From Nanobdellati archaeon (GTDB lineage Archaea > Nanobdellota > Nanobdellia > Woesearchaeales > JAADFO01), in NCBI GenBank assembly GCA_013152815.1, contig JAADFO010000020.1, positions 1-42,058 of the forward strand: a stretch of DNA of 42,058 nt. The letters are read 5' to 3'. Below are positions 1 to 7,653 of this stretch, piece after piece. The position numbers and the translations under genes were made by a program. Under the pieces are notes generated by a model. That model was given only the letters and a program-made list of their open reading frames with translations. It had not been told where the DNA came from and searched no databases. The first letter of the stretch is position 1. The number at the start of each line of letters is the position of its first letter.

Positions 1-13
1 AGAGGCACACAAA

Positions 14-1168
14 ATGACAACCAAATATGTGACGAGCGAATCTGTTACCGAAGGACACCCGGACAAGATCTGCGACCAGATCTCTGACGCGATACTCGAC
101 GAGATGCTGAAACTGGACAAGGAGAGCCATGTGGCGGTGGAATGTCTCACCACGACAGGACTCGTCGTGGTCGCAGGAGAGGTGCGCACCAACGGGTATG
201 TGGACATCCAGAAGCTCGTCAGGAAGACCCTGAGAGAGATCGGCTACACCGACCCGGAGTACGGCATCGATGCCGACGACGCAGGCGTCCTCGTCTCCAT
301 CCACGAACAGTCACACGATATCGCCCAGGGCGTCGACGTGACCCAGGCCCATGAGCAGGGAGCAGGAGACCAGGGGATGATGTACGGCTATGCCTGCAAG
401 GAGACAGAGGAGCTCATGCCCCTTCCCATCATGCTTGCCCATGGACTGACCAGGAAGCTGGCAGCGGTGAGGAAAGACAGGACCATCGACTATATCGGAC
501 CCGACGGAAAGAGCCAGGTATCGGTGGAATATGTGGACGGCAAGCCCGCCAGGGTGGATGCGGTGGTCATCTCCACCCAGCATGAGGAAAAGGTCACCCA
601 CGACCAGATCGAGAAGGACGTGAAGGAGAAGGTCATCATCCCGGTCCTGGGAAAGCTGATGGACGAAAAGACCAAAGTGTTTGTGAACCCGACGGGAAAG
701 TTCACCATCGGCGGGCCTGAAGGCGATTCCGGCCTTACCGGAAGGAAGATCATCGTCGACACCTACGGCGGCGTTGGCAGACACGGGGGAGGAGCATTCT
801 CAGGCAAGGACCCCTCCAAGGTGGATCGGTCTGCCGCCTATGCTGCAAGATATGTCGCCAAGAACATCGTGGCCGCGGGATTGGCTGACCAGTGCGAAGT
901 GCAGTTGAGCTATGCCATCGGGATCGCAGAACCGACCTCAATCTATGTGGAGACCTTCGGCACCAACAGGATACCGGAAGGGAAGATCGCCGAGCTGGTC
1001 AGGAAGCATTTCAGCCTGACGCCGGGAGGCATCATCAAGTCATTGGACCTCAAGCGGCCCATCTACCAGAAGACGGCAGCCTACGGGCACTTCGGCAGGG
1101 AAGAGGCAGAGTTCACCTGGGAGAGGACCGACAAGGCAGCAATCCTGAAACAGGAAGCAGGGCTGTGA
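14..1168 (+). CDS. metK: S-adenosylmethionine synthetase, bacterial type (MetK)
   Basis: Makes S-adenosylmethionine from methionine and ATP in the cytoplasm. The 384-residue protein has the bacterial/eukaryotic MAT signatures: an N-terminal [17 protein letters not shown] segment (about residues 14-30), a [12 protein letters not shown] segment near residue 117 and a [19 protein letters not shown] segment near residue 257. Length and motif order match the bacterial family; most archaea use a much more divergent archaeal MAT, so this gene was probably acquired laterally (inference). The ATG at 14 has a GAGG-like Shine-Dalgarno in the first five bases. It is followed by a highly folded non-coding element and converges with the minus-strand HEPN gene. 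Its upstream context lies outside the window. Identification is secure. Confidence 0.97.
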   Translation: MTTKYVTSESVTEGHPDKICDQISDAILDEMLKLDKESHVAVECLTTTGLVVVAGEVRTNGYVDIQKLVRKTLREIGYTDPEYGIDADDAGVLVSIHEQSHDIAQGVDVTQAHEQGAGDQGMMYGYACKETEELMPLPIMLAHGLTRKLAAVRKDRTIDYIGPDGKSQVSVEYVDGKPARVDAVVISTQHEEKVTHDQIEKDVKEKVIIPVLGKLMDEKTKVFVNPTGKFTIGGPEGDSGLTGRKIIVDTYGGVGRHGGGAFSGKDPSKVDRSAAYAARYVAKNIVAAGLADQCEVQLSYAIGIAEPTSIYVETFGTNRIPEGKIAELVRKHFSLTPGGIIKSLDLKRPIYQKTAAYGHFGREEAEFTWERTDKAAILKQEAGL

Positions 1169-1192
1169 AGCCCTCGTTCTTGTTTCTTGATT

Positions 1193-1440
1193 GTTATGTT
1201 GGGTTTGATACCCCGCGCTTCAGCGCGCAAACCCAACGTAACACCAGAAATTCCGTCTATTGATGTGAGGAGCGTCATACCCCGACCTCTTAAAAAAAAT
1301 CCTTGATTTTTTGGACGCCAGAAACATTGTTTCTGAGCGTTTAGGTCGGGGATGCACAGAAATGCTTGTGCATTTCTGGCACGCAAACCTTTGGTTTTAA
1401 CGTAGCTCCGAGCGACGGAATTTCTGATTTCTTTATTTTT
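1193..1440 (+). ncRNA. Multi-hairpin structured element downstream of metK (candidate structured RNA or mobile-element remnant)
   Basis: A dense nest of inverted repeats fills this convergent intergenic gap. Hairpin A pairs 1193-1206 with 1229-1242 (14 bp, one G-U) and contains a second stem, CGCGCT/AGCGCG (1214-1219/1222-1227). A separate outer stem pairs CAGAAATTCCGTC (1245-1257) perfectly with GACGGAATTTCTG (1414-1426). Inside it are CCCCGACCT/AGGTCGGGG (1280-1288/1343-1351), AAAAAATC/GATTTTTT (1294-1301/1305-1312), ACGC plus CAGAAAC with GTTTCTG plus GCGT (1315-1325/1329-1340), CAGAAATGC/GCATTTCTG (1357-1365/1370-1378) and AAACC/GGTTT (1385-1389/1393-1397). A T-rich run (1428-1440) follows the outer stem on the plus strand, as expected for a transcript end. 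No convincing protein is encoded. It could be a metK 3' UTR RNA, an independent ncRNA or the palindromic end of a decayed transposon. The pairings are directly visible; the function is unknown. Confidence 0.55.
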
Positions 1441-1477
1441 GGAGATGATGGAAGGAGAAAAGGAGAACCTCTGGATG

Positions 1478-1888
1478 TCAACCCAGCCTATCTTCGGCTT
1501 CTTTGTGCAACAATGCTATCAGCTCTTCAATCGCTTTTTTGTTCCGTTGAAGATACTCTGCTTTTACGAAGAATCCATCATACGCCACTTTGTTCCGTAT
1601 TATCCTCAGACCATCGATCAACATGACAGATTCCTGGTCCAGAAAGCCAAAGTTCAAAGAAGCGTGCTCAATGAGTAATTTATGTGCCTGATCACCCATC
1701 GTTCTCTTGCCATCCAAGAGCAGAAGGATACTGAGAAGCTCACGTATCACCTCATAATATTCTTTCACCACATTTGAAGTGAACGCTGCAGCGTCGATGG
1801 TCCTTATCATCTGCAAGGTCTTCTCAACCATCTTCAGGATTGACTTTGCTTTTTCTTTATCCGGCGTGACTGAAACAATGTTTCCCAT
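1478..1888 (-). CDS. HEPN-domain protein, putative toxin of a HEPN-MNT pair
   Basis: A 136-residue, mostly helical protein matching the HEPN fold that accompanies minimal nucleotidyltransferases. HEPN toxins of this kind are RNases whose active site is normally R-x4-6-H near the last helices. Here the corresponding segment reads RNKVAYDGF (about residue 98), so tyrosine sits where HepT-like toxins have histidine; the protein may be a divergent or non-nucleolytic HEPN. It starts one nucleotide after the stop of the upstream nucleotidyltransferase gene, so the two are co-transcribed. The pair is visibly A+T-richer than neighbouring genes, consistent with lateral gain. Assignment to the HEPN family is fairly firm; toxin activity is inferred. 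Confidence 0.75.
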   Translation of the reverse strand: MGNIVSVTPDKEKAKSILKMVEKTLQMIRTIDAAAFTSNVVKEYYEVIRELLSILLLLDGKRTMGDQAHKLLIEHASLNFGFLDQESVMLIDGLRIIRNKVAYDGFFVKAEYLQRNKKAIEELIALLHKEAEDRLG

Positions 1889-1889
1889 G

Positions 1890-2429
1890 TTAGTAACCTT
1901 TCAGATACCCTTTCAGGACGATTCCGTTGATAATATTGTTCTTTAGTTCATTGCTTAATCCCCTGAAGGAGGTGCTGAAGAGCAGGTTAATCCTCCTCTG
2001 AAGGATCTTTTCGAATCGTTTAAGAACGAGGTGCTCTTGATCCGCCTCGACAAAGAGGTCGATGTCACTTTCTTTGATATCTTCGCCCCGTGCCACAGAA
2101 CCAAATAACACGATGGTATTGGGCATACATGAGGAATCAATAACATCCAACAACCCTGATTCTTCAATGGCGCGTATCGAATGGAGTTTTTTTAGGGTCT
2201 TGAAATACGAACTGTCCCTGTTGGCAGAGTAGAGCGGGTACTGCTGCACCCTATGCAGTGTTTTTTTTATCAGATCTTCTTTTTCGAGTTCTGAGAGGTA
2301 GTTCTTCAGAGAAACAGGCGCAAGCGGAATCATTCTGCTCATCTCTCTCAGCTGATACCCCCCGCTCTCAGGCATAGGATCTATGAAGAATAACTCCAAC
2401 ACCTTCATCCTGTTATCTTTCTGTAACAT
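1890..2429 (-). CDS. Winged-helix plus minimal nucleotidyltransferase (MNT) protein, putative antitoxin
   Basis: 179 residues in two domains. Residues 1-80 form a winged-helix DNA-binding domain (segment YQLREMSRMIPLAPVSLKNY fits helix-turn-helix). Residues about 100-175 are a MNT domain with the motif GSVARGEDIKESDIDLFV, the GSxxRGxxxxxSDxDL signature of DNA-polymerase-beta-like nucleotidyltransferases. MNT antitoxins of HEPN systems can AMPylate their toxin. The strand that usually carries the third catalytic aspartate (V/I-D-L-V) appears here as INLLF, with asparagine replacing aspartate, so catalysis may be impaired. The start ATG lies inside a 12-bp palindrome and about 32 nt from a TATA box, consistent with autoregulation by the winged helix. 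Partner of the HEPN gene immediately downstream. Confidence 0.82.
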   Translation of the reverse strand: MLQKDNRMKVLELFFIDPMPESGGYQLREMSRMIPLAPVSLKNYLSELEKEDLIKKTLHRVQQYPLYSANRDSSYFKTLKKLHSIRAIEESGLLDVIDSSCMPNTIVLFGSVARGEDIKESDIDLFVEADQEHLVLKRFEKILQRRINLLFSTSFRGLSNELKNNIINGIVLKGYLKGY

Positions 2430-2444
2430 ATGTTATAATATTAT
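2424..2444. promoter_or_regulatory. Double palindrome overlapping the start codon of the MNT gene (operator candidate)
   Basis: TAACATATGTTA (2424-2435) is a perfect 12-bp palindrome whose centre contains the ATG of the nucleotidyltransferase gene. ATAATATTAT (2435-2444) is a second perfect palindrome beside it. With the TATA box about 10 bp further upstream, a protein bound here would block transcription start. Autoregulation by the winged-helix domain of the same gene is the natural guess. Confidence 0.5.
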
Positions 2445-2453
2445 GACAAGTGA

Positions 2454-2461
2454 TATATAAA
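2454..2461 (-). promoter_or_regulatory. TATA box of the HEPN-MNT operon
   Basis: Minus-strand TTTATATA about 32 nt before the ATG at 2429, the spacing expected for a leaderless archaeal transcript. Confidence 0.55.
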
Positions 2462-2551
2462 TATATCGTTTTTCATGGCCATTATGAGACCCCACAAGAA
2501 CATGCCAAATACATGACCTACTTCGTCCCATCAATAATCAACACATCAATA

Positions 2552-4312
2552 TTAATTCTTCCGATAGAAATCAGCCACGGTCCTGAACGAACGTTTGGGA
2601 ACGATATGACCCCGAGCATAGGCCTTTTCAGAATCAGAAGGATAGACCGCAATCAGATTGAAACTGGCCTTGTCAAGATCCTGGAGGGGGTCATGCTCAT
2701 CTCGGGGATAATGATCTTCGACAAAGGTGAACGGGAAGGTAGCATAGAGCTTGTAGGCAGAAAAAAGTTTCAGGAGGGTGCCGAGATAGTGTGCCTGTGT
2801 CTCTTCGCTTCGGACATATTCTTCAGGGACCGTGTGCGTGTTCCAGTCAACGATCTGGGGCGAAGCACCTCCTTTATCCTCAGCGCCCTTGAAGGTGCCG
2901 CATCCGAATTCCAGGACAGCGATAGGCTTCTTGTTTCTCGCAAGATTTCGGACGAGCGATTCATAATGCCACCCGTTAGAGAGGTCCCTATAGAGGTTGA
3001 CACCGATGATATCGAACAGATTCCAGTCGACATCTTCCCAGTTGGCACAGGCATAGGTTATTCTTCCCCCGAACCGCTTACGGAGAACCATGACCGTCTG
3101 ATGGAGGTATTCAGAAAGCGTCGAGGTCGCAAGGCTGAACATGTTGAGGACACTCTGCTGCCAGAGGATGGAACCCCTCTCCTGATAGGTATTGCCAGAA
3201 AGGATGCCTTTCATATCCAATGTCCACTCATTTCCGACGACCAGGACAAGATCATGCCGTCTTCTCAGCTTCTCCAGCCGCTCAGAAAGCCTCACCAATC
3301 GGGGAAGGGTCTCTTCAAACGTCCTATTGATGAACCGTGGAGAGACCCAGGGCACCATCCCGAGGGAGATGGCCACTTCAGCTGCATAGAAGAGCAGATC
3401 AACCCTGCCACCGTATATCCGGATGGCGTTACAGCCGAGGTCCTGTCGTATCACCTTCAGCTCCCGTCGGATGGTGAACCGGGAGAGCTGTTCACGCGAG
3501 ATGAAAGAAGGAGTGTACTGGGTACCGATATCATAGCATACGCCCTTCATAGCTATCCTGTGCTGACCAAGCTCTTCGATGGTCTTCTGTGCGGTGTCGC
3601 CTAACATAGACAGGACATATAATCCGACCATCGCTTTACCGATCTTCGTCAAGAAACCTTTTCTTGATAACTTAGCTGAGACAGAGGCGACCAAGCCTGC
3701 ATCATGTTTCTCGATAAGACGAGTGACATCTCCCTCGGTCTTGAGTTCTCGATGAAGCGACTCCGAGAAAGAAGGCCTGTTCCCGTTCTCCAAAGCGAGC
3801 ATCTGTGATGAGACATCAAGATGCATCGCTCTCAACAGAGGAGCAACCTCCCGGGCAAGAAGAGCATACCTGCTCTTCAGGGCAATACGCCTTTCCAGAA
3901 ACGTGGCAGTCTTCTCGACGAACTGAGATTCCTCATCAAGAACTTTCAGCAATCTTGACAGGGGGTGGTTTGGAAACACTGATGCATCTTTTGATCGGAG
4001 GATCCAGAGGGTCTCGATTTCTTGTTCATCGAGTTTATACGAGACAAAGGGAAGTCTCAGATGAACAGGAACCTTCAGAAAGGAAACAAGATTGTCTCCG
4101 AAGGTATCCTTTTGATCAAGAAGAGGGATGTCCTGTATCTTCTGCACAGCACCGATAAGGTCTGCGTTCAGGGCCGAACGACGCAACTTCTTATCCAGAC
4201 CAGAGAAGAGCGTATCAATCTGAGAGATCAACATCTGCTTCTGTTCTGCGAGCCGAAAGAAGATGTCCTGTGTTCTCTTGGAGAGCTTTCTCAGGCGATC
4301 CTCATTGACCAT
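2552..4312 (-). CDS. Large protein with a C-terminal glycoside-hydrolase-like TIM barrel
   Basis: 586 residues. Residues 1 to about 240 are helical, charged and unlike anything I recognise, ending in a hydrophobic stretch near 228-238 (AMVGLYVLSML). Residues about 255-570 look like a clan-A glycoside hydrolase barrel: a first strand MKGVCYDIG, NAIRIYGG near 296, VVGNEW with a candidate acid/base E362, and IAVLEFGCG with a candidate nucleophile E468. Similar barrels occur in proteins loosely annotated as abortive infection proteins, but nothing here supports a phage-defence role. It is the last gene of the minus-strand run descending from the flippase, so a role in glycan processing or attachment is more likely (inference). 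The start ATG at 4312 has a TATA-like TTTTTATGC about 30 nt upstream. Substrate unknown. Confidence 0.65.
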   Translation of the reverse strand: MVNEDRLRKLSKRTQDIFFRLAEQKQMLISQIDTLFSGLDKKLRRSALNADLIGAVQKIQDIPLLDQKDTFGDNLVSFLKVPVHLRLPFVSYKLDEQEIETLWILRSKDASVFPNHPLSRLLKVLDEESQFVEKTATFLERRIALKSRYALLAREVAPLLRAMHLDVSSQMLALENGNRPSFSESLHRELKTEGDVTRLIEKHDAGLVASVSAKLSRKGFLTKIGKAMVGLYVLSMLGDTAQKTIEELGQHRIAMKGVCYDIGTQYTPSFISREQLSRFTIRRELKVIRQDLGCNAIRIYGGRVDLLFYAAEVAISLGMVPWVSPRFINRTFEETLPRLVRLSERLEKLRRRHDLVLVVGNEWTLDMKGILSGNTYQERGSILWQQSVLNMFSLATSTLSEYLHQTVMVLRKRFGGRITYACANWEDVDWNLFDIIGVNLYRDLSNGWHYESLVRNLARNKKPIAVLEFGCGTFKGAEDKGGASPQIVDWNTHTVPEEYVRSEETQAHYLGTLLKLFSAYKLYATFPFTFVEDHYPRDEHDPLQDLDKASFNLIAVYPSDSEKAYARGHIVPKRSFRTVADFYRKN

Positions 4313-4375
4313 GGAAGCGTATCTGAGAAGCCAGCATAAAAAGTTTTTGCTGGACGAACCTGGAAACGCCTGTTT

Positions 4376-4843
4376 TTACTTGCTTTTTTCCATTATCGCT
4401 TCTAAAGAACGCTCTGAGAAATAGCGGTCAGGCAGGATATAGCGAGGATAAAACAACAAGGTAAGGGGGAAGATAATCCCAAGCATCACCAGTTTGGCAT
4501 ATATCCCGTCAGCGACATCATAGGCAGAATCGACGGTGACTTCAGCGGGGTCATGGAGATACCAGCCGAAAAGCCCCTGTCGAAGACGCTCCTGTTGCTC
4601 TTTCGTCAGTTCGCCGCTGAAGACAAGCGGCGTCTCGTTCGCAGATCGGGATTCAAGAAGCGCATAGAATGCCGCGCCTTCCTTGTTCCATAACCCTAAC
4701 AATGCATCAAGAGAGATGCGCGGATATTCCTTGAAGAGATACACCCGTCCCGAATCATCACAGCCATCTAGAGAATACAGACCAGAAGAAGGATCATAAT
4801 GCTCCTGAAATCGTTCCAGGGTCGTCCCACGCCAGTATCGCAT
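4376..4843 (-). CDS. Unknown protein with one C-terminal membrane segment
   Basis: 155 residues with no family I recognise. The first 110 residues are soluble and mixed alpha/beta, beginning MRYWRGTTLERFQEHYDP. A single hydrophobic segment at about 116-134 (AKLVMLGIIFPLTLLFYP) is followed by a short charged tail. It sits between the TPR protein and the glycoside-hydrolase-like protein in the same orientation, so it probably belongs to the polysaccharide region. Codon use resembles its neighbours. Function not assigned. Confidence 0.6.
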   Translation of the reverse strand: MRYWRGTTLERFQEHYDPSSGLYSLDGCDDSGRVYLFKEYPRISLDALLGLWNKEGAAFYALLESRSANETPLVFSGELTKEQQERLRQGLFGWYLHDPAEVTVDSAYDVADGIYAKLVMLGIIFPLTLLFYPRYILPDRYFSERSLEAIMEKSK

Positions 4844-4866
4844 GAGACACTGATGCTCGCCGACTT

Positions 4867-4932
4867 CTTAACTGTTTCTTATCTTAACTGTTTTTACCCA
4901 TCATCGGACAACAGCAAACAATAGCAGACAAC
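4867..4932. repeat. Short degenerate tandem repeats in an intergenic spacer
   Basis: CTTAACTGTTT occurs twice (near 4867 and 4884). It is followed by a run of related units built on ACAACAGCAAACAATAGC and GACAACATCAGACAA up to about 4932, at the 3' end of the TPR gene. One of at least six slippage-like spacers in this window. Confidence 0.5.
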
Positions 4933-4933
4933 A

Positions 4934-5542
4934 TCAGACAAAGCGCTCCAACACCGCAATGTTGGCAGCAGCCTCCCTGAAATCCGGCTTAAGCATGAGC
5001 GCGTGGGAGAAGCTCGCCATCGCCTGTTCACCGTAGGAAGCGTCGTCGGTCGCCCGGAACATGCCGGTGTAGGCGAGGCCCAGGTCGAACCATGCAGAGG
5101 GATCATCCGGCCGGTAGACGACGGTCTTCTCCAGATAGTCGGCAGCACCCTGGAAATCTTTCTTTTCGAGAGCAAGGATGCCAAGACCGTTCCAGGCCTT
5201 TGCATAGTCCTGCTTCAGGAAGACCGCATGCCGGAAGGCCTCTTCGGCCAGAAGAGCATCCCCCTGGGCATAATGGGCATAGCCAAGATTGTAGAATGTT
5301 TTGGGGTCCTCCTTCAGCAGCAGGGAATGTTCAAGGGCTGCCTGTGCCTGCCCGAAGAGACCTCGATGGGCGAGGAAAGTTCCCAGGCTGTAATAAAGCG
5401 CAGGATCGGTTGCCAGCTCTGCCTTCAGCTCGGCAGGAGCAAGCGGCGTCTTCAAGGAGACCAGCGAAGTGGCGCCGTAGACGGCAGCAGCCAGCAGGAA
5501 GAATATCATCATGGTGGTCGTCAATCGGAACATGAACGTCAT
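4934..5542 (-). CDS. TPR-repeat protein with N-terminal membrane anchor or signal
   Basis: 202 residues. Residues about 5-25 (LTTTMMIFFLLAAAVYGA) form a signal peptide or membrane anchor. The rest is a chain of tetratricopeptide repeats, with typical positions such as YYSLGTFLAHRG, FYNLGYAHYAQGD, WNGLGILALEKKD and WFDLGLAYTGM spaced by about 34 residues. TPR proteins scaffold complexes; here it may organise an envelope or glycan-assembly complex outside the membrane. A minus-strand TATA box (about 5573-5586) lies just before the ATG, so it can start its own transcript, although it follows the ParB-like gene by only 72 bp. No enzymatic domain. Confidence 0.8.
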   Translation of the reverse strand: MTFMFRLTTTMMIFFLLAAAVYGATSLVSLKTPLAPAELKAELATDPALYYSLGTFLAHRGLFGQAQAALEHSLLLKEDPKTFYNLGYAHYAQGDALLAEEAFRHAVFLKQDYAKAWNGLGILALEKKDFQGAADYLEKTVVYRPDDPSAWFDLGLAYTGMFRATDDASYGEQAMASFSHALMLKPDFREAAANIAVLERFV

Positions 5543-5614
5543 CTCATCACCCCGGAAGGTGGGAAAACAATTCCATTTATAAGGATTGTTGACGCTTCAG
5601 GAGGGACAGCAGGC

Positions 5615-6175
5615 TCATCTGCTCAACGAGCTGAACCTGCGAGTAAGATGCTTCTTGAACCAGTTCTTCACAAGAATCCAGGGAGAGAGCAGGTCCACCT
5701 CAATACTATGATAGCCGAGCTTGGCCAGGATGGCGGCCCGATGATGGCCCTCATAGATCTCATAGCCTGTCGGCGTATAGGTCGGCGTCGGAGGATGCGG
5801 ACGGCCGAGGGAATCACGTCGTCGGGCATGGGCCGTCGCCCTATAGACCACGATACGTCCTTTCCCGTAGTCGAAGCCTTCCCGTCTGATACGCTCATAG
5901 AGCGCAAGGAAACCCCTCATCTGCTGGAGTATGCCCTCTTTTTCCTTCCTGCCGAACCAGGTACCGAAATAGTGCTGGCGTTCCCGGGCGAAGCGGTAAT
6001 AGTCTGTCCTCCGGAGGTCCAGGTGGGGATTGCGCTCGTAGGAGCGGAGGAGCTTGAAGTGCGGCGAATTCTTTATGCGCCTGTCCTCTTTCCCGTCCTT
6101 GGTCAGATAGTCATCCATGAACAGGATGTCCCAGATGATCTTGCCCATCCGAAGCTCATCGACCCGAAGCTTCAT
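5615..6175 (-). CDS. ParB/sulfiredoxin-fold protein in the polysaccharide region
   Basis: 186 residues. The recognisable part is the ParB/Srx-like motif YEIYEGHHRAAILAKLGY (about residues 137-155), where GHHRAA is the family's nucleotide-binding signature. The N-terminal part (MKLRVDELRMGKIIWDILFMDDY) fits the first strand of that fold. The C-terminus is basic (KNWFKKHLTRRF). ParB-fold proteins include CTPases, nucleases and small kinases; the rest of ParB (DNA-binding helices) is absent, so a partition role is unlikely. The gene overlaps the end of the flippase gene by 4 bp (ATGA), so the two are co-translated, which suggests a role in glycan or phospho-sugar metabolism (inference). Confidence 0.65.
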   Translation of the reverse strand: MKLRVDELRMGKIIWDILFMDDYLTKDGKEDRRIKNSPHFKLLRSYERNPHLDLRRTDYYRFARERQHYFGTWFGRKEKEGILQQMRGFLALYERIRREGFDYGKGRIVVYRATAHARRRDSLGRPHPPTPTYTPTGYEIYEGHHRAAILAKLGYHSIEVDLLSPWILVKNWFKKHLTRRFSSLSR

Positions 6176-7476
6176 GCAGAGCCACCCCTCAAAGAGAGCA
6201 GACCCTGCTTCAGGGCATTCCTTGCGTTGGCCAACGCACCCCCGGTCTCTCGTCTCCAGCCGAGTATCGAGAAGATCGCGACGATGCCATGGACCAGGAT
6301 AAAGGAATAGCCGAGAGCAAGGAAAGAGGAAGAAAGAAATATCGTGCTGAAGCCTACAAAACCGATGGCGATGGCGCCATTGATGAGGAGGACTGTCCAG
6401 ATACGCTTCTGGATGTTATGGACAGCTATTGCTATGGTGTTGATGGCGAAGGGGATGCTTGCCAAGGAGACCAGCTGGAGGAGCCGGGTGGCCTCGACAC
6501 TATAGGCCTTACCGAAGAGCAGAAGGAACGTATCTGCGAAGATGAGCATCAGAATGACGGCAGGGATGAGCAGGAGAAAGGTGAAGAGGAGCGCCTTCTG
6601 GACCTGACGTTCCAGCTCAAAGGTATGAAGCTTCCCTGCAGAGAGCAGGGTCTTGGAGACAGAGACAGGTATCATGAAGAGCACTCCCGCGAGGGTCCAG
6701 GCCACATAGAAATAGGCCGTATGTGCAGGGTCGATGATCGATGCGATGAGCAGGGGAAGGATCCACTTCGGGCCCCTGGCAAGGAAATTGGCGACATAGT
6801 TTGCGAGACCGAAACGGAACACCCTCGTTATGATGTCCCGGTGGATGGCAGGCCGGATATGTATCTTCAGGATGAAAAGGGAAAGGGCAGAGGCGATGCC
6901 TGCCGCGACCATCCATGAGGAAAGGATGCCGAATGCGCCAAGGCCGACAAAAAGGAAGGGAAGGGCCAGCTTTGCCAGACTGAACGTCATGTCCTTTGCA
7001 AAAAGGGACCGCATCCTGTCTCTCGCGATGAAGATAGCAGCAAAGAGGTTGGAAAAGAGGTTGAAGAGCAGAAAGACCAAGAATGTTAACCATCCTGTTG
7101 ATGTTGACAGGATAGCAGGAGAGGGAATGAACCACTGCCTCAGCAGGAGGAACACCAGCCCCGATGCGCAGGCGACGAGGATAGTCAGAGAGAATGCGGT
7201 ATTGAGCAGCCTTGACTGATCCTTTGACCGGGGAAGATAATGGAGCAGTGCGATGTCGAACCCCAGCAGGGAAAGCATGACGAGGAGCTCTATGGAAGCG
7301 ATCATGGTCGAGGCTATGCCGACCTGGGTCACGGTGTAGAGGTGGGTGATGACCATCCAGAAGAAGAACCCCATGCCGGTAAGCATGATGGAGTCGGCTA
7401 TCTGCCAGATGGATTTGGTATAGAGCTTGTCCTGGACAAGGAGCATGAGCCGGTCATGGAGTGGTTTTTGGAGCAT
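6172..7476 (-). CDS. Polysaccharide flippase, Wzx/MOP superfamily
   Basis: 434 residues with about 12-14 hydrophobic segments spread over the whole length. N-terminal features (KSIWQIADSIMLTGMGFFFWMVITHLYTVTQVGIAS) and the repeated pattern of two six-helix bundles match oligosaccharide-lipid flippases. Such proteins move lipid-linked glycans across the cytoplasmic membrane, here presumably the product of the nearby glycosyltransferases. It is the first gene of a minus-strand operon (flippase, ParB-like, TPR, unknown, GH-like). Alternative start at the methionine 10 codons later. Two GTGATAAAAA-type motifs lie in the leader and promoter region. Confidence 0.85.
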   Translation of the reverse strand: MLQKPLHDRLMLLVQDKLYTKSIWQIADSIMLTGMGFFFWMVITHLYTVTQVGIASTMIASIELLVMLSLLGFDIALLHYLPRSKDQSRLLNTAFSLTILVACASGLVFLLLRQWFIPSPAILSTSTGWLTFLVFLLFNLFSNLFAAIFIARDRMRSLFAKDMTFSLAKLALPFLFVGLGAFGILSSWMVAAGIASALSLFILKIHIRPAIHRDIITRVFRFGLANYVANFLARGPKWILPLLIASIIDPAHTAYFYVAWTLAGVLFMIPVSVSKTLLSAGKLHTFELERQVQKALLFTFLLLIPAVILMLIFADTFLLLFGKAYSVEATRLLQLVSLASIPFAINTIAIAVHNIQKRIWTVLLINGAIAIGFVGFSTIFLSSSFLALGYSFILVHGIVAIFSILGWRRETGGALANARNALKQGLLSLRGGSA

Positions 7477-7653
7477 GGAAGGTCAACCGCGGCATATTCT
7501 CGCTCAGGGAAATCACCGAGCCGTTATTTTTATCACTGTTTTTATCACTACGGAATAATAACAGACTTATAAACCTTTCTGTCGGTCAGAGCGGGATACC
7601 CAAAGCCTTAAATATATTTATCATTTACCCGTAGTATAACTGATTAATGACTG
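7477..7653. promoter_or_regulatory. Divergent promoter region between flippase and GT2
   Basis: For the minus strand there is a TATA-like GATAAAAATAA (about 7525-7536) and, upstream, the motif TTTTTATCACTACGGAAT (plus-strand reading, 7537-7554), which resembles the motif before two other genes of this region. For the plus strand TTAAATATA (7608-7616) predicts a start of transcription near 7636-7641. A six-codon reading frame, ATG at 7647 to TAA at 7664, lies between that point and the GT2 coding frame. Confidence 0.5.

Noticed and set aside
892-1263. Plus-strand frame overlapping the end of metK and the first hairpin
   Set aside because: Out-of-phase reading of metK with no supporting start or domain.
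2450-3604. Long plus-strand reading frame opposite the glycoside-hydrolase-like gene
   Set aside because: It is the antisense of a well-supported protein and has no domain or ribosome-binding site.
1478-4312. Phage-defence island
   Set aside because: HEPN-MNT is present, but the neighbouring barrel protein fits the polysaccharide operon and no restriction, Cas or other defence gene is seen.
5003-6310. 435-codon plus-strand frame across TPR and ParB-like genes
   Set aside because: Antisense of two minus-strand genes with clear domains.
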